64,000 bases of DNA from the NCBI GenBank assembly GCA_046349215.1, contig JAXMCV010000001.1, positions 1,240,001 through 1,304,000 on the forward strand. Direction: 5' to 3'. Position numbers and translations under genes: made by a program. Origin of the DNA: JAJXWB01 sp046349215. GTDB taxonomy: Bacteria; Pseudomonadota; Alphaproteobacteria; Rhizobiales; Beijerinckiaceae. Below the pieces are notes generated by a model that was not told the DNA's origin, did no database searches, and worked only from the letters and a program-made list of their open reading frames with translations. How positions within the stretch are numbered: the first letter of the stretch is position 1; every line of letters starts with the position of its first letter. Positions 47,389 to 56,854 of the stretch are shown here, in pieces.

Positions 47389-49173
47389 TCAACCGTTCTG
47401 GCCGTTGAGCAGCGGCGTGATCCTGCGGATCACCACCCGGCGGTTCCGGATTTCCGGCCCGCTGGTCTGGACCCGCAGGTTCTGCGCGCCGTAGCCCTGC
47501 GTGACGAGATTTTCCGGCGGCACAGCGAAATCGCGCGTGAGAATGTCGGCGACGCTCTGCGCGCGCCGGTCGGACAGCGATAGATTGTCGACGGGATTGC
47601 CGACCGCGTCCGTGTGGCCCTCAACCAGGAAGACTTCGCTGGGATTGCGCCCCACGGCTTCGTTGATGGCGCGGGCCAGCGCCGCGAGCTTGCCCGCCTG
47701 CCCCGGTTCGACCACCCATGAATTCGTGGCGAAGCTGATCGTGTTGACGTCGACCGAGCGCGTGTAGGCGCGCACGTCGGGGCTGTAGCGCACTTCGTCG
47801 AGCGTGAAGCGGCGCGGGATCGGCGCGACCGGCGGCGCCGACAACGTGTCGTAGAGCGCGCGTTCGTCGGCGCTTTCGGCGTCGACGATATAGCGCTCCG
47901 GCGCGAGGTCGTAGCGCGGCGGCGGCAGCACGACGACATTGTCGACGAAAGCGCGCGGCGGCCCGGAATAGCGATTGTCGATGATGATGATTTCGGCGCC
48001 GTCCGGCATGCGGCGGTAGCGGCGGACGAGATCCCCGTTGGAATCGGTGATCGTGATGATCTCGGCGCCGTCGGGCCGGCGCCAGACGCTGATCGTCTCG
48101 TCGCCGCGCCGTTGCGTCTGCAGGTTGGCGCCGAGCATGCGGAAGCGCTCGTTCTCGTCATGCCGCACGAAGAAGCGGCCTTCGTCGCGCACGATCGTGC
48201 GGCCGGGCTCCTGGAAGATTTCGGCGCCGTCCTGGTTGAAGGCGCGCCGCTCCTGGCGGATGGCGTCGATGCCGCGCGAAGCCGCGCCCTGCCGCTCCAT
48301 CATGAAACCGCCGACGAGACCGGCGCCGGCGCCGATCGCTGCAGCCGCGCCGGGCGTGATGCGGCCGGGCCGCGCCCCCTGCTGCTGGGGAATCGCCGGC
48401 GGCGGAGCGCCGGGTTGGCCTTGCGGCGGCAGGGCGTTCGGCTGCAAGGGCGTCGGACGCTGACCGGGGGGCGGCCCGTCGGGAACGCGCAGCGGCTGCG
48501 CAGGCGCGACAGGTTGAGCGTTCGGCTGTGCGCCGGGTTGTGCAGGCGGCTGACCCGCTGGCGTTTGCGGCGGAGGATTGGGCGACGCAGGCGGCGCCTG
48601 GACGCCGGGGCGCAACCCCGGCTGAGGATTCTGCGGCGGCGCGGGCTGCGCGCCCTGCGGCCGAAGCGTGGGCGAAACCTGCGGCGTCGGCCCGCCGTTC
48701 GGCGCGACGGCGCCGGGCAGGCGATGCGCGGGCGGGGCCGGCTGGACATTCGGCGCTGGCGCTATGGTGGAGGGCGCAGGGCGCGGGGCTACGGGCGCAG
48801 GCGCAGGCGGCGGCGCGACCGTCGGGCGCGGGGGCGTCGTGGCGTGAGGAGGCGCCGGCGGCGGAGCGACGTGCGGAGGCGGCGGCGCGACTGGCCGCGG
48901 CGCGGCCGGCGGAGGCGCGACGGGCGGGCGAACCTGCTGCGGCGGCGGCGTCATTGGACGTGGCGCGGCAGGGGGCGGCGCAGGCGGGGCGGCGCGCGGC
49001 GGCGATTGCGTGTGCGGCTGGGCTGCCGGCGGAGGAGGAGGCGCTTTCGGCGCCTCGCGCGGCTTCTGCTCGTTCTGCTGCGCTTGCGCCAGCGCCGGAA
49101 CGTACATCGCCTGCGACAGCACGAGCGCCGGCGTCACGACGCCGGCTAGCAAAGCCTGTCTGAAATCCCTCAT
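47389..49173 (-). CDS. OmpA-family protein with long proline-rich N-terminus
   Basis: 594 aa. A signal peptide (MRDFRQALLAGVVTPALVLS) is followed by about 240 residues very rich in Pro, Ala and Gln (PPPPAAQPHTQSPPRAAPP and similar), a glycine-zipper segment GAAAAIGAGAGLVGGFMMER, a middle domain with REGxxFVRHDENERF-like repeats, and a C-terminal OmpA domain (ISFATNSWVVEPGQ, VEGHTDAVGNPVDNLSLSDRRAQSV). The OmpA domain binds peptidoglycan; the Pro-rich part may span the periplasm. Possible role: envelope anchoring (inference). It converges with cfa, 4 bp apart. Confidence 0.88.
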   Translation of the reverse strand: MRDFRQALLAGVVTPALVLSQAMYVPALAQAQQNEQKPREAPKAPPPPPAAQPHTQSPPRAAPPAPPPAAPRPMTPPPQQVRPPVAPPPAAPRPVAPPPPHVAPPPAPPHATTPPRPTVAPPPAPAPVAPRPAPSTIAPAPNVQPAPPAHRLPGAVAPNGGPTPQVSPTLRPQGAQPAPPQNPQPGLRPGVQAPPASPNPPPQTPAGQPPAQPGAQPNAQPVAPAQPLRVPDGPPPGQRPTPLQPNALPPQGQPGAPPPAIPQQQGARPGRITPGAAAAIGAGAGLVGGFMMERQGAASRGIDAIRQERRAFNQDGAEIFQEPGRTIVRDEGRFFVRHDENERFRMLGANLQTQRRGDETISVWRRPDGAEIITITDSNGDLVRRYRRMPDGAEIIIIDNRYSGPPRAFVDNVVVLPPPRYDLAPERYIVDAESADERALYDTLSAPPVAPIPRRFTLDEVRYSPDVRAYTRSVDVNTISFATNSWVVEPGQAGKLAALARAINEAVGRNPSEVFLVEGHTDAVGNPVDNLSLSDRRAQSVADILTRDFAVPPENLVTQGYGAQNLRVQTSGPEIRNRRVVIRRITPLLNGQNG

Positions 49174-49277
49174 GAGACCCTCGAACCAAAATCGCGCCGG
49201 ACGACGCCAGCGCGATTAGATGGTGCGAAGCTTGTCTTCGGAAAGACGAGAGCGAGGCGAAGCTGTGACGCCCGCGT

Positions 49278-49562
49278 TCAGACTTCCTTCAGGATCTTCA
49301 CGTCCGGACGACCGGCCATGAACTCTCCCATCTTGCGGCCGAGTTCCTTGAAATGCGCGGTGCCGCGATGCGTTTCGACTGCGGCCTGATCGACGTAGCG
49401 CTCCATGAATACGTATGTGTCGGCCTCGTCCGACTTGCAGAGCTGGTAGAGCTTGCAGCCCGGTTCGTTGGCGTGCACCTGCGCCATCAGTTCCTTGGCG
49501 ACGGCCTCGAACTGCGCGCCGGCGCCCGGCTTGGTCTTGAGAGTGGCGATGATCGCGATCAT
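49278..49562 (-). CDS. Antibiotic biosynthesis monooxygenase (ABM) domain protein
   Basis: 94 aa, a single ABM/YgiN-type ferredoxin-like fold: IAIIATLKTKPGAGAQFEAV, ELMAQVHANEPGCKLYQL, YVFMERYVDQAAVETHRGT and HFKELGRKMGEFM match the family in order. Such proteins are cofactor-free quinol monooxygenases or haem-degrading enzymes; most are uncharacterised. It starts 30 bp after the end of the acyl-CoA ligase gene on the same strand, so probably in an operon with it. Confidence 0.87.
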   Translation of the reverse strand: MIAIIATLKTKPGAGAQFEAVAKELMAQVHANEPGCKLYQLCKSDEADTYVFMERYVDQAAVETHRGTAHFKELGRKMGEFMAGRPDVKILKEV

Positions 49563-49592
49563 TCCGTTTCCTTCCCTGGTGTATGTCGTGTT

Positions 49593-51140
49593 CTAGTTCT
49601 TTGCGTATTCGACGCGCAACTCGCGCTTCAGCAGCTTGCCGGCCGTATTGCGCGGCAGGGCTGGCGCGTAGATCACTTTCTTCGGCACCTTGAATGGCGC
49701 GAGAATTTCGCGCGCATGCGCGATCAGACCCGCCTCGTCCGGCTGGAAGCCGGGCTTCAGCACGACGATGGCCGTCACCGCCTCGATCCATTTCGGATCG
49801 GGCAGGCCGACCACGGCGACTTCCGACACGGAAGGATGCTTGAACAGGGCTTCCTCGACCTCGCGGCCCGCGACGACCACGCCGCCGGACTTGATGATGT
49901 CCTTCACGCGATCGACGACGAACAGATAGCCTTCCTCGTCGAAATAGCCGACATCGCCGGAATGGAACCAGCCGCCGGCGAAAGCTTCCTTCGTTTCTTC
50001 GGGCTTGTTGTAATATTCGTTCAGCAATTGGGGCGAGCGGTGGACGATCTCGCCGTGCTCGCCGGGCTTGCAGTCGCGCATTTCAGAATCGACGACGCGC
50101 GTCTCGACCGTGAGGATCGGCCGGCCGGCGGAAGCCGGGCGGTCGTCGTGCTCCTCGGGCTTCAGAATGGTGGCGAGCGGCGCGATCTCCGTCTGGCCGT
50201 AGCAATTGTAGAAACGCACGCCCGGCAATTTCTGGCGAAGCTCCTGCAGGACCGGCACCGGCATGATCGAGGCGCCGTAGTAGATGTTGCGCAGCGTCTT
50301 GAGGTTGCGCTTCTCGAAATCGGGATGGCGCAGCAGGCTGATCCATACCGTGGGCGGCGCGAAGAACGACGTGATCTTCAGCCGCTCGATCATCTCCAGA
50401 ACGACTTCCGGCACGGGGCTTTCGATCAGATGCGTCACGGCGCCGACCAGCATCTGAGGCATGGTGAAGGCGTGCATCTGCGCGGTGTGATAGAGCGGCA
50501 GCGCGGCCAGCGCCACGTCGGAGCCCGAGAATTCCATCTCGATGGCGCAGGCGAGATATTCGGCGACATAGGCGCGATGCGTCATGACGGCCGCCTTCGG
50601 CGCCGCCGTCGTGCCGGACGTATAGCAGAATTGCGCGTGGTCCTCGTTGGCGGCGCTGGCTTCGGGGGCGACCGGCGCAGCCTTGTCGAGCGCGGTGGAC
50701 AGGATGTCGCCGTCGCCGCCGCGAACCAGGCCGAAGTGCTCGACCTTCGATTCCCTGCGCATGACATCGACGGTCGGCGACAGGTCGGGATCGTAGAAAA
50801 GCGCGCGCGCGCCGGACTGGTCGAGAATGTATTTCAGTTCGCCCGCGGTCAGCGCGTAATTGATCGGCACGTGAACGAGGCCCACCCGGACACAGCCCAG
50901 CCAGAGCAGAAGGTAGGCGTCGGAATTCTTGGCGTAGGCGCCGACCCGGTCGCCCTTGGCGAGACCGAGCTTCTGCAGGCGATGGGCGACGCGGCCGGCG
51001 GCGCGGTCGATCTCGGCGAACGACCAGGCGCGCCCGGCGAATGTCAGCGCGATGCGGTCGCGGTACTTGGCCGCCGCGCGACGCACGGAATCCGGAATGG
51101 TGTTGCGATGAAGCGCCGGCGCTTCCTGATAGACGGACAT
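49593..51140 (-). CDS. Acyl-CoA synthetase (AMP-forming ligase)
   Basis: 515 aa of the ANL superfamily. Motifs in order: FCYTSGTTAAPKAAVMTHRAY (phosphate loop, near 175), YNCYGQTEIAPLAT (adenine site), HSGDVGYFDEEGYLFVVDRVKDIIKSGG (hinge) and TAGKLLKREL at the C-terminus with the catalytic Lys. It activates a carboxylic acid to acyl-AMP and then acyl-CoA; the group fits medium/long-chain or aryl acids. The ATG at 51140 (MSVYQEAPALHRN) is chosen because upstream codons are out of family. The product could enter the beta-oxidation cluster at 30-35 kb. Confidence 0.9.
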   Translation of the reverse strand: MSVYQEAPALHRNTIPDSVRRAAAKYRDRIALTFAGRAWSFAEIDRAAGRVAHRLQKLGLAKGDRVGAYAKNSDAYLLLWLGCVRVGLVHVPINYALTAGELKYILDQSGARALFYDPDLSPTVDVMRRESKVEHFGLVRGGDGDILSTALDKAAPVAPEASAANEDHAQFCYTSGTTAAPKAAVMTHRAYVAEYLACAIEMEFSGSDVALAALPLYHTAQMHAFTMPQMLVGAVTHLIESPVPEVVLEMIERLKITSFFAPPTVWISLLRHPDFEKRNLKTLRNIYYGASIMPVPVLQELRQKLPGVRFYNCYGQTEIAPLATILKPEEHDDRPASAGRPILTVETRVVDSEMRDCKPGEHGEIVHRSPQLLNEYYNKPEETKEAFAGGWFHSGDVGYFDEEGYLFVVDRVKDIIKSGGVVVAGREVEEALFKHPSVSEVAVVGLPDPKWIEAVTAIVVLKPGFQPDEAGLIAHAREILAPFKVPKKVIYAPALPRNTAGKLLKRELRVEYAKN

Positions 51141-51290
51141 TTCGATCCCTCGGGTCTCGGTTTCCTCGGCCGCTTCGGCGGCTCGCTTGTGAATTCTTGG
51201 GCAGCTTTTTAGCGCGAACCGCCGGGAGCGCAAACGGGGCGTTTACGGCGAAGCGGCCGTCGGCCAGACTGCGGGAAAAGGAGACGCGCA

Positions 51291-52451
51291 ATGATGGCCG
51301 GGGAATATCGATACATCGCACAGGAAAAGGTGATTTTCGGCCGACCGGCGGCCGAGGCGGTCGTCCAGCAGGCGACGGTGCGCGGCGCGCGCCGCGTCTT
51401 CGTCGTTTCGACGAAATCGCTCAGCCGGAAGACGCCGGTCGTGGAAAGCATCATGAAGGCGCTCGGCGAACGCTGCGCGGGACTATTCGACGAGTGCATC
51501 GAGCACACGCCACGCGAGAGCGTGATCGCGCTGGTCTCGCGCCTGCGCGAAACCGGGGCCGACCTCGTTGTCACCATCGGCGGCGGCACGCCGATCGATA
51601 CGGTCAAGGTCGCCCTGCTCTGCCTGGAAGTCGGCGCGACGTCCACGAAGGATCTCGACAATTGGCACGTGCGCGTTAAGGCGGACGGCTCGCGCGAGAT
51701 TCCCGCCGTGCCGATGGGCAAGGTCCGGCAGATCGCGATACCGACGACCTTGTCCGGCGCGGAATTCAGCGATCTCGGCGGCTGCACCGACGTCGCGCAG
51801 GGCATCAAGCAGGGGTTCACGGCGCCCGGCGTCTGTCCCGTCGTCGTCGTGCTCGATCCGGCCTTCACGGCCTTCACTCCGGAACGTTTGTGGCTTTCGA
51901 CGGGCGTCCGTTCCGTCGACCACGCGGTCGAGGCCATCTGCTCGATCAACGCCCAGCCGATGACGGATGCGCTTTGTCTCGAAGCTTTACGCAAACTGGG
52001 CGGCGCATTGAAACGGACCCGAGACGATCAGAATGATCTCGCCGCGCGGCTCGACTGCCAGCTCGCGGTGTGGCTCGCCTCGTCGAGCATCAACCGCACG
52101 GAATATGGCGCGAGCCACGGCATGGGTCACGTTCTTGGCGGAGCCTATGGCACCCCGCACGGCGTCACGTCCTGCGTGCTGCTGCCCGGGGTCCTCGCCT
52201 TCAATCGCAGCGCGACGCAGCCACAGCAGACGCGGATCGCCGAAGCGATCGGCGCGCGCGACGCATCCGAGGGCGTTCGCGCGCTCATCGCCTCGCTCGG
52301 CCTGCCGACGCGGCTCAGCGAAATCCTGCCCGACAAGAGCCGCTTTCTCGAACTGGCGAAGAAGTCGCTCGCCAACCAATGGGTGCGCACCAATCCCGTT
52401 CGCATCGACAGCGAAGAACAGGCGCTGAAGCTTCTCGAAACCTGCTGGTAG
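51291..52451 (+). CDS. Iron-containing alcohol dehydrogenase family protein
   Basis: 386 aa. TIGGGTPIDTVK near residue 95 is the dinucleotide-binding GGGS-like turn, IAIPTTLSGAEFSD the second conserved block, and the metal ligands are expected in RSVDHAVEAI and GASHGMGHVLGGAYGTPHGVT. This is the group III Fe-dependent dehydrogenase family, which includes maleylacetate reductase and butanol dehydrogenases; the overall pattern leans to the maleylacetate reductase side, but substrate is not proved. Starts MMAG with GGAGA upstream. Divergent from the acyl-CoA ligase and convergent to the second hybrid kinase. Confidence 0.87.
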   Translation: MMAGEYRYIAQEKVIFGRPAAEAVVQQATVRGARRVFVVSTKSLSRKTPVVESIMKALGERCAGLFDECIEHTPRESVIALVSRLRETGADLVVTIGGGTPIDTVKVALLCLEVGATSTKDLDNWHVRVKADGSREIPAVPMGKVRQIAIPTTLSGAEFSDLGGCTDVAQGIKQGFTAPGVCPVVVVLDPAFTAFTPERLWLSTGVRSVDHAVEAICSINAQPMTDALCLEALRKLGGALKRTRDDQNDLAARLDCQLAVWLASSSINRTEYGASHGMGHVLGGAYGTPHGVTSCVLLPGVLAFNRSATQPQQTRIAEAIGARDASEGVRALIASLGLPTRLSEILPDKSRFLELAKKSLANQWVRTNPVRIDSEEQALKLLETCW

Positions 52452-52455
52452 CTCG

Positions 52456-54168
52456 TCAGCTCGCCAGCAACGCGCGCAGCCGCACCGGCTGCACGGGCTT
52501 GCGCAGGATCGCTATGCCCAGCGCCTCGGCGCGCGCTTCCAGCTTTTCGTCGGTCTCGCCGGTCACGATGGCGGGCGCCAGGCGGTCGCCGCAGCGTCGA
52601 TGCGCCTCCTGGGCGAGATCGAGCCCGGTCATGGCCGCGCCCAGTCGAAAGTCGGCGAGCAGGCGCCATTTCGTGTCGGGCGCGCGCGCGGACAGAATTT
52701 CGAGCGCCTCCTCCGGCGTCCGGCAGAAATCGGCTTCGACGTTCCAGCGTTCGAACATGCGGCGCATGGCGTCGAGAACGCGTTCGTCGTCGTCGACCAC
52801 CAGCGCGCGGCGCGCATTGACGCGCGACGGCGCCTGCTCGGGGGCGACCTGCGCTTGCGGCTTTCGCACCGGCTCGGCTGCGGGCAGGAACACGAGAAAG
52901 GCGGTGCCGCGCCCCGGCGTGGATTTCAGTTCGATGCGCCAGTTCATGGCGGCGCAATAGCGCCTAACGATCGCAAGGCCGAGACCGAAGCCACGCGCGC
53001 TGTTGCGTTCCTGGTTGGACACCTGGAAAAAATCCTGGAAAATCGCCTGACGGTGCTCCGGCGCGATGCCAACTCCCGTATCGACGACCGCTATGGCGAC
53101 CTCGCGCCCGCGGCGACGCGCGCCGATCAGCACGCCGCCAGACTTCGTGTACCGCAGCGCATTGGCGACGAGGTTGCTCACGACCCGATCGAGAATCTCC
53201 GGCGCGACCAGCGCCCAGGCGCCCGTCCCGACCTCGCGCAGCTTCAGGCCGGCGGCAAGCGCCTGCGGTCGCGCCTGCACGGCGATGCGATCGAGAACCT
53301 GCTGGAGAGGCGTGGGCGCGGGCCTCGCCTGCTCGATCAGCTTGTCGGCGTCGTTGACGCCGAGAATCGCATTGAATTGCGTGTCGAGGCTGCCAGCGCA
53401 TTGCAGCAGGTTCTCGATCAGTTCGTCGCGTTCCTCGGACCGCGCGGAATCCCGCAGGAGCGCCAGATAGAGTCCCATCGCGTGCAGCGGCTGGCGCAGG
53501 TCGTGGCTTGCAGCGCTGAAAAACCGCGCGCGCTCGGCGCTGAGCTGTGCGATCCGCTGGCTGTCGGCGCGCTGCTTCTCGAGCAGCCATTCGATGTCGA
53601 GCTTGTCGTTCACGGCCATGCGGTAGCGTAGCGAGGCGGCGCGCCCGACGAACAGGAAGAAGGGCATGGCGATGAGCAGGCAGAGGCCGGCCGGAAACTG
53701 GATTCCAGAGCCGGTGAGGAGCCAGATACCTGCTGGAAGACAGGATGCGACGATCATGCCGGTGAGCGCAGGCGCGTAGAATGCGCCGGCCCAGACAGCG
53801 CCGCAGCAGTACATCATGATGGTCCACGGCGGCACGAGCGTCGTCAGCGGCTGCCCGTCCACGTGCAGCAGAACCTGCCCGAAACTGTACGCGAAGGCCC
53901 CCAGCCAGGCGATGACCGCCTTCGCCTTCGCCCAGGCCGGCAGATCGGCGTCGGACGGCTGGCGGATCAGGAAGAGATGGTTGATGACGGCGATCGCGGT
54001 CTCGCCCAGCAATATGCTGAAACACCAGATTGCGATGTTGACGATGGGCGTGCCGCACAGATGCCAGAGCACTGCGCCGATGATAATCGCCCCCGCGAAA
54101 GCCGCCGCCTGCAGCGGGCGCACGCCAAACCGGGCCGACGAGGCGTATTCCGTGAAATAGAGGCGCAT
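52456..54168 (-). CDS. Hybrid sensor histidine kinase with six-helix membrane domain
   Basis: 570 aa. Residues 15-180 contain about six hydrophobic segments (AAAFAGAIIIGAVLWHL, IAIWCFSILLGETAIAV, LCLLIAMPFFLFV). Phospho-acceptor H222 is in FSAASHDLRQPLHAMGLYL, the HATPase domain has VVDTGVGIAPEHR and GFGLGLAIVRRYC, and a C-terminal receiver has LVVDDDERVLDAM with the phospho-Asp in LLADFRLG. It is 44 bp downstream of the NarL-type regulator on the same strand, so the two probably form one signalling pathway. The SHDxxQPLxA motif is shared with the symporter-kinase at 36.7 kb, which places both in one kinase subgroup. Stimulus unknown. Confidence 0.88.
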   Translation of the reverse strand: MRLYFTEYASSARFGVRPLQAAAFAGAIIIGAVLWHLCGTPIVNIAIWCFSILLGETAIAVINHLFLIRQPSDADLPAWAKAKAVIAWLGAFAYSFGQVLLHVDGQPLTTLVPPWTIMMYCCGAVWAGAFYAPALTGMIVASCLPAGIWLLTGSGIQFPAGLCLLIAMPFFLFVGRAASLRYRMAVNDKLDIEWLLEKQRADSQRIAQLSAERARFFSAASHDLRQPLHAMGLYLALLRDSARSEERDELIENLLQCAGSLDTQFNAILGVNDADKLIEQARPAPTPLQQVLDRIAVQARPQALAAGLKLREVGTGAWALVAPEILDRVVSNLVANALRYTKSGGVLIGARRRGREVAIAVVDTGVGIAPEHRQAIFQDFFQVSNQERNSARGFGLGLAIVRRYCAAMNWRIELKSTPGRGTAFLVFLPAAEPVRKPQAQVAPEQAPSRVNARRALVVDDDERVLDAMRRMFERWNVEADFCRTPEEALEILSARAPDTKWRLLADFRLGAAMTGLDLAQEAHRRCGDRLAPAIVTGETDEKLEARAEALGIAILRKPVQPVRLRALLAS

Positions 54169-54212
54169 GCGCGCCAGGGAAATCGCGCGTTCGCGATCGG
54201 CGCGCGAAGCGC

Positions 54213-54809
54213 CTAGATCATCCGCTGCCGGACCGCCTGCGCCACCGCCTCGGTCCGGTTGTTCACTCCGAGACGCCGGAAGATGTGATGCCAATGATCC
54301 CTCACCGTGCTTTCGGATATACCGAGCTGGTCGCTGATCTGCTTGTCGGCCCACCCCTTGCTGGCGGCGAGCAGGATGCTGCGGCGACGTTCCGACAGGG
54401 GGCGGTTCGCATCCTCGCTGCGCGGATGAGAGAAGACTTCCTCGCCCTCGAAGACCGAGGCGACGGCGTCCACGAGGTCCGCCGTGTCCAGTTCCTTCGA
54501 AAGGCAGGCGACGCCGCCGATGGCGCGGACATCCTCGATCAGGGCGTAGCTCGTTTCGGCGCACAGGAGACCGACCGCGATCGTCGGGTCGATCTTGCGG
54601 ATTTTCGTGACCAGGGCGAGGCCGTCTTCGCCCGGCAGACGCAGGTCGGACAGGCAGAGGTCGATCCGACCGTCCGCTCTCAATGCGCCCAGCGCCTCCG
54701 TCGCATCAGCGGCGACCGACACGGAAAGATCGGGGATGCCAGCTTCGAGCGTGCGACGGATGCCGTCCCGGTAGATTGGATGATCGTCGACGAACAACAG
54801 ACGTTTCAT
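54213..54809 (-). CDS. NarL/FixJ family response regulator
   Basis: 198 aa. The receiver domain (1-120) has the acidic pair in LLFVDDHPIY, phospho-acceptor D55 in LSDLRLPGEDG and Lys in CLSKEL. The C-terminal LuxR-type helix-turn-helix is RRSILLAASKGWADKQISDQLGISESTVRDHWHHIFRRL, which binds DNA as a dimer. It lies directly upstream of the hybrid kinase gene. The ATG at 54809 is fixed by the receiver start; the longer open frame upstream is not conserved in type. The 223-bp gap further upstream holds no recognised promoter. Confidence 0.9.
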   Translation of the reverse strand: MKRLLFVDDHPIYRDGIRRTLEAGIPDLSVSVAADATEALGALRADGRIDLCLSDLRLPGEDGLALVTKIRKIDPTIAVGLLCAETSYALIEDVRAIGGVACLSKELDTADLVDAVASVFEGEEVFSHPRSEDANRPLSERRRSILLAASKGWADKQISDQLGISESTVRDHWHHIFRRLGVNNRTEAVAQAVRQRMI

Positions 54810-55032
54810 TGAGCCGGAGGCTCCCCGCGAGAATCTCCAAGCGTTACTATTGGATTTGACCTGTCGCAAGACACCTGTCGGAAATGAGGGATAGCGCCCA
54901 AATGCCGCTACGGCATACTTAAACCAATGCGTCGAGCGCGGAATTTCCGAAGGTGGGGGCCTTCGATCTTCCTTATCGTCAGAGCGCATCCCGACGTCGC
55001 TCGACGCAGGTCGCCAGCCCCCTCCTCGATAT

Positions 55033-56850
55033 TCAAGGGAGCGCCGGACCGAGGGATGCCGGAAGAGTCCCGGTCGTTTCCGGGGCTCGCTCGACCGGCC
55101 GCAATATCGATGCCTGCTGCAATGCGTCGGCCACCCCGGTCGCAATATTGCGCACGCGAAGCTTCCGCAGCAATTCCTCGACCTGCGCCGCTCCCGTTTC
55201 CTGCCAGATGCAGATCATGACATCCGCGCCTGGAGCCAGTCGACGCACGGCGCGGGAAGCGGCGCGCATGTGCTGGGCGCTGAGCGGTTCGAAAAAGCAG
55301 AGAAGAACCTGCTCGAAAGCCTTGGTCCGAAGCGCCGCTTCCGCCCTCGCATCCTCCATGGACATGACGGCGGGGGCGGCGCCCCTCTGCTTCATGGCCT
55401 CCGCAAGCATCCGCGCCGCCGGTTCATCCAGCGGATCGTCGCTGTGGAGAAGCAGGGCGCTGACGCCTTGCGGAAACGAATCGTCGTCCGACGGCCTCTC
55501 CGGCGCGAGGTCCGTCAGCAGGGTCTCGAACGAATGAAGCAAGGTGGCGCGGCGTTCCCCCTCCATCAACCCGCTCACGATGTCGACATGAGCCCGGCGG
55601 AGCGCCGGCAGCGCGATTTCGTCGCAATAGGCAGGCAGGTCCCGGTCGCGCAGGAATTCCCGCGCCTGCAGGCGCGCCTCGACCGGATCGCCGGCCAGCA
55701 TGCGCTGGTAGAGCGTCTCATAGGGCTCGAGGGCCGGGCGGTCGGAGAACATGACGTCCAGAAACTCCAGGCGGCTGACATGCTGTCCGAGGACGACGAG
55801 AACGATCGTCAGCGGCGTCGAGAGCACGAGACCGAGCGGCCCCCACAGGAACGCCCAAAGCGCCGCCGAGACGAGAACGGCGAGCGGCGACAGGCCGGAA
55901 CTCTTGCCGAACAGCAGGGGTTCGACGGCTTGGCCGAACAGAGGCTCCAACACGAGGAACAGGCCGGCCGTCGCCAGCGCAGTCGTCCAGCCCGGATCGA
56001 CTGCGAAGGCCAGCAGCGTCGGCGCGACGCCGCCGACCATCGCCCCGACGTAGGGCACAAACCGCAGTACGCCTGCCAGCACGCCCCACAGGAACGGACT
56101 CGGCAAGCCGATCAGCGCCAACCCGCATCCGATCGTCAGCGCAAAGGCGGCATTCATGGCGAGTTGTGCGAGCAGCATGCGCGCCAACCGCTGGCCGACA
56201 TCGTCCAGCGCCTCGGTCGTCTGCTGCAGGCCGGCGGAACCCAGGAGCCGGATCAACCTGTTCCTGATCTCCTCGCGCTGCGCGAGCATGAAGGCGGCGA
56301 ACAGGACAACGAGAACGAAAGAGGTCAGCGGCGAGACCAGCGGCGCCAGATATTCCCCGGCCATCGCGAGGCGGTCGGTCGATTGGCTGACGACGACGAC
56401 AGGTTGCGCCGCCGGCGCGCTGGTCTGGCCGATCCGCTGCAGATCGCCAGCCAGTTCGCCCAGCATGGCGGCGAAGCGCGAGAACGGACCGCCGCTCGAC
56501 AGCGAAAGGCGCAGCCTCTCTATCTTTTCGTGCAGCGTCGACTGGTATTTCGGCAGGTCGTCGGCCAGCGACACGACCTGCGAGGCGACGACGTAGCCGA
56601 TGCAGCCGACGATCGCCAGCGCGAGGACGACGGCGCACGCCACGGCAAGCGATTTCGGCGCGCCGACGCGTCGCAGTCCACGCACGACCGGCGACAGGGC
56701 GAAGCTCAGGAGCAGCGCCATCGAGAAGGGCAGAAGAACTTCCTTGCCGAGATAGACGACCGCGCCCGTCCCCAGCACAAGCAAAACGAACACGAGCGCC
56801 TTGAGCAGCGGCGCAAGTTCCCGGAACGCCCGTTCGGCGACGACGTCCAT
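55033..56850 (-). CDS. AI-2E family transporter with C-terminal extension
   Basis: 605 aa. Residues 1-370 are an AI-2E/PerM family membrane protein with eight-helix topology: LLPFSMALLLSFALSPVVRGL, FVLVVLFAAFMLAQREEIRNRL, and the late conserved ILRFVPYVGAMVGG-type block (here VLRFVPYVGAMVGGVAP). About 235 residues follow that the core family lacks: a helical domain (PYETLYQRMLAGDPVEARL) and a Rossmann-like end (SALLLHSDDPLDEP, GADVMICIWQETGAAQ). Family members have been linked to autoinducer-2 export and Na+/H+ antiport. It ends an apparent stress operon: 28-aa peptide, dps, response regulator, transporter. Confidence 0.88.
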   Translation of the reverse strand: MDVVAERAFRELAPLLKALVFVLLVLGTGAVVYLGKEVLLPFSMALLLSFALSPVVRGLRRVGAPKSLAVACAVVLALAIVGCIGYVVASQVVSLADDLPKYQSTLHEKIERLRLSLSSGGPFSRFAAMLGELAGDLQRIGQTSAPAAQPVVVVSQSTDRLAMAGEYLAPLVSPLTSFVLVVLFAAFMLAQREEIRNRLIRLLGSAGLQQTTEALDDVGQRLARMLLAQLAMNAAFALTIGCGLALIGLPSPFLWGVLAGVLRFVPYVGAMVGGVAPTLLAFAVDPGWTTALATAGLFLVLEPLFGQAVEPLLFGKSSGLSPLAVLVSAALWAFLWGPLGLVLSTPLTIVLVVLGQHVSRLEFLDVMFSDRPALEPYETLYQRMLAGDPVEARLQAREFLRDRDLPAYCDEIALPALRRAHVDIVSGLMEGERRATLLHSFETLLTDLAPERPSDDDSFPQGVSALLLHSDDPLDEPAARMLAEAMKQRGAAPAVMSMEDARAEAALRTKAFEQVLLCFFEPLSAQHMRAASRAVRRLAPGADVMICIWQETGAAQVEELLRKLRVRNIATGVADALQQASILRPVERAPETTGTLPASLGPALP

Positions 56851-56854
56851 GTCG

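Noticed and set aside
48500..49100. Possible tandem repeat or CRISPR-like array in low-complexity DNA
   Set aside because: The repeats are the codons of the Pro/Ala/Gln-rich part of the OmpA-family protein. There are no spaced identical repeats.
54810..55032. Search for an EcfG-type promoter before the NarL-type regulator and the second hybrid kinase
   Set aside because: No GGAAC in the correct orientation, so these two genes are not placed in the stress regulon.
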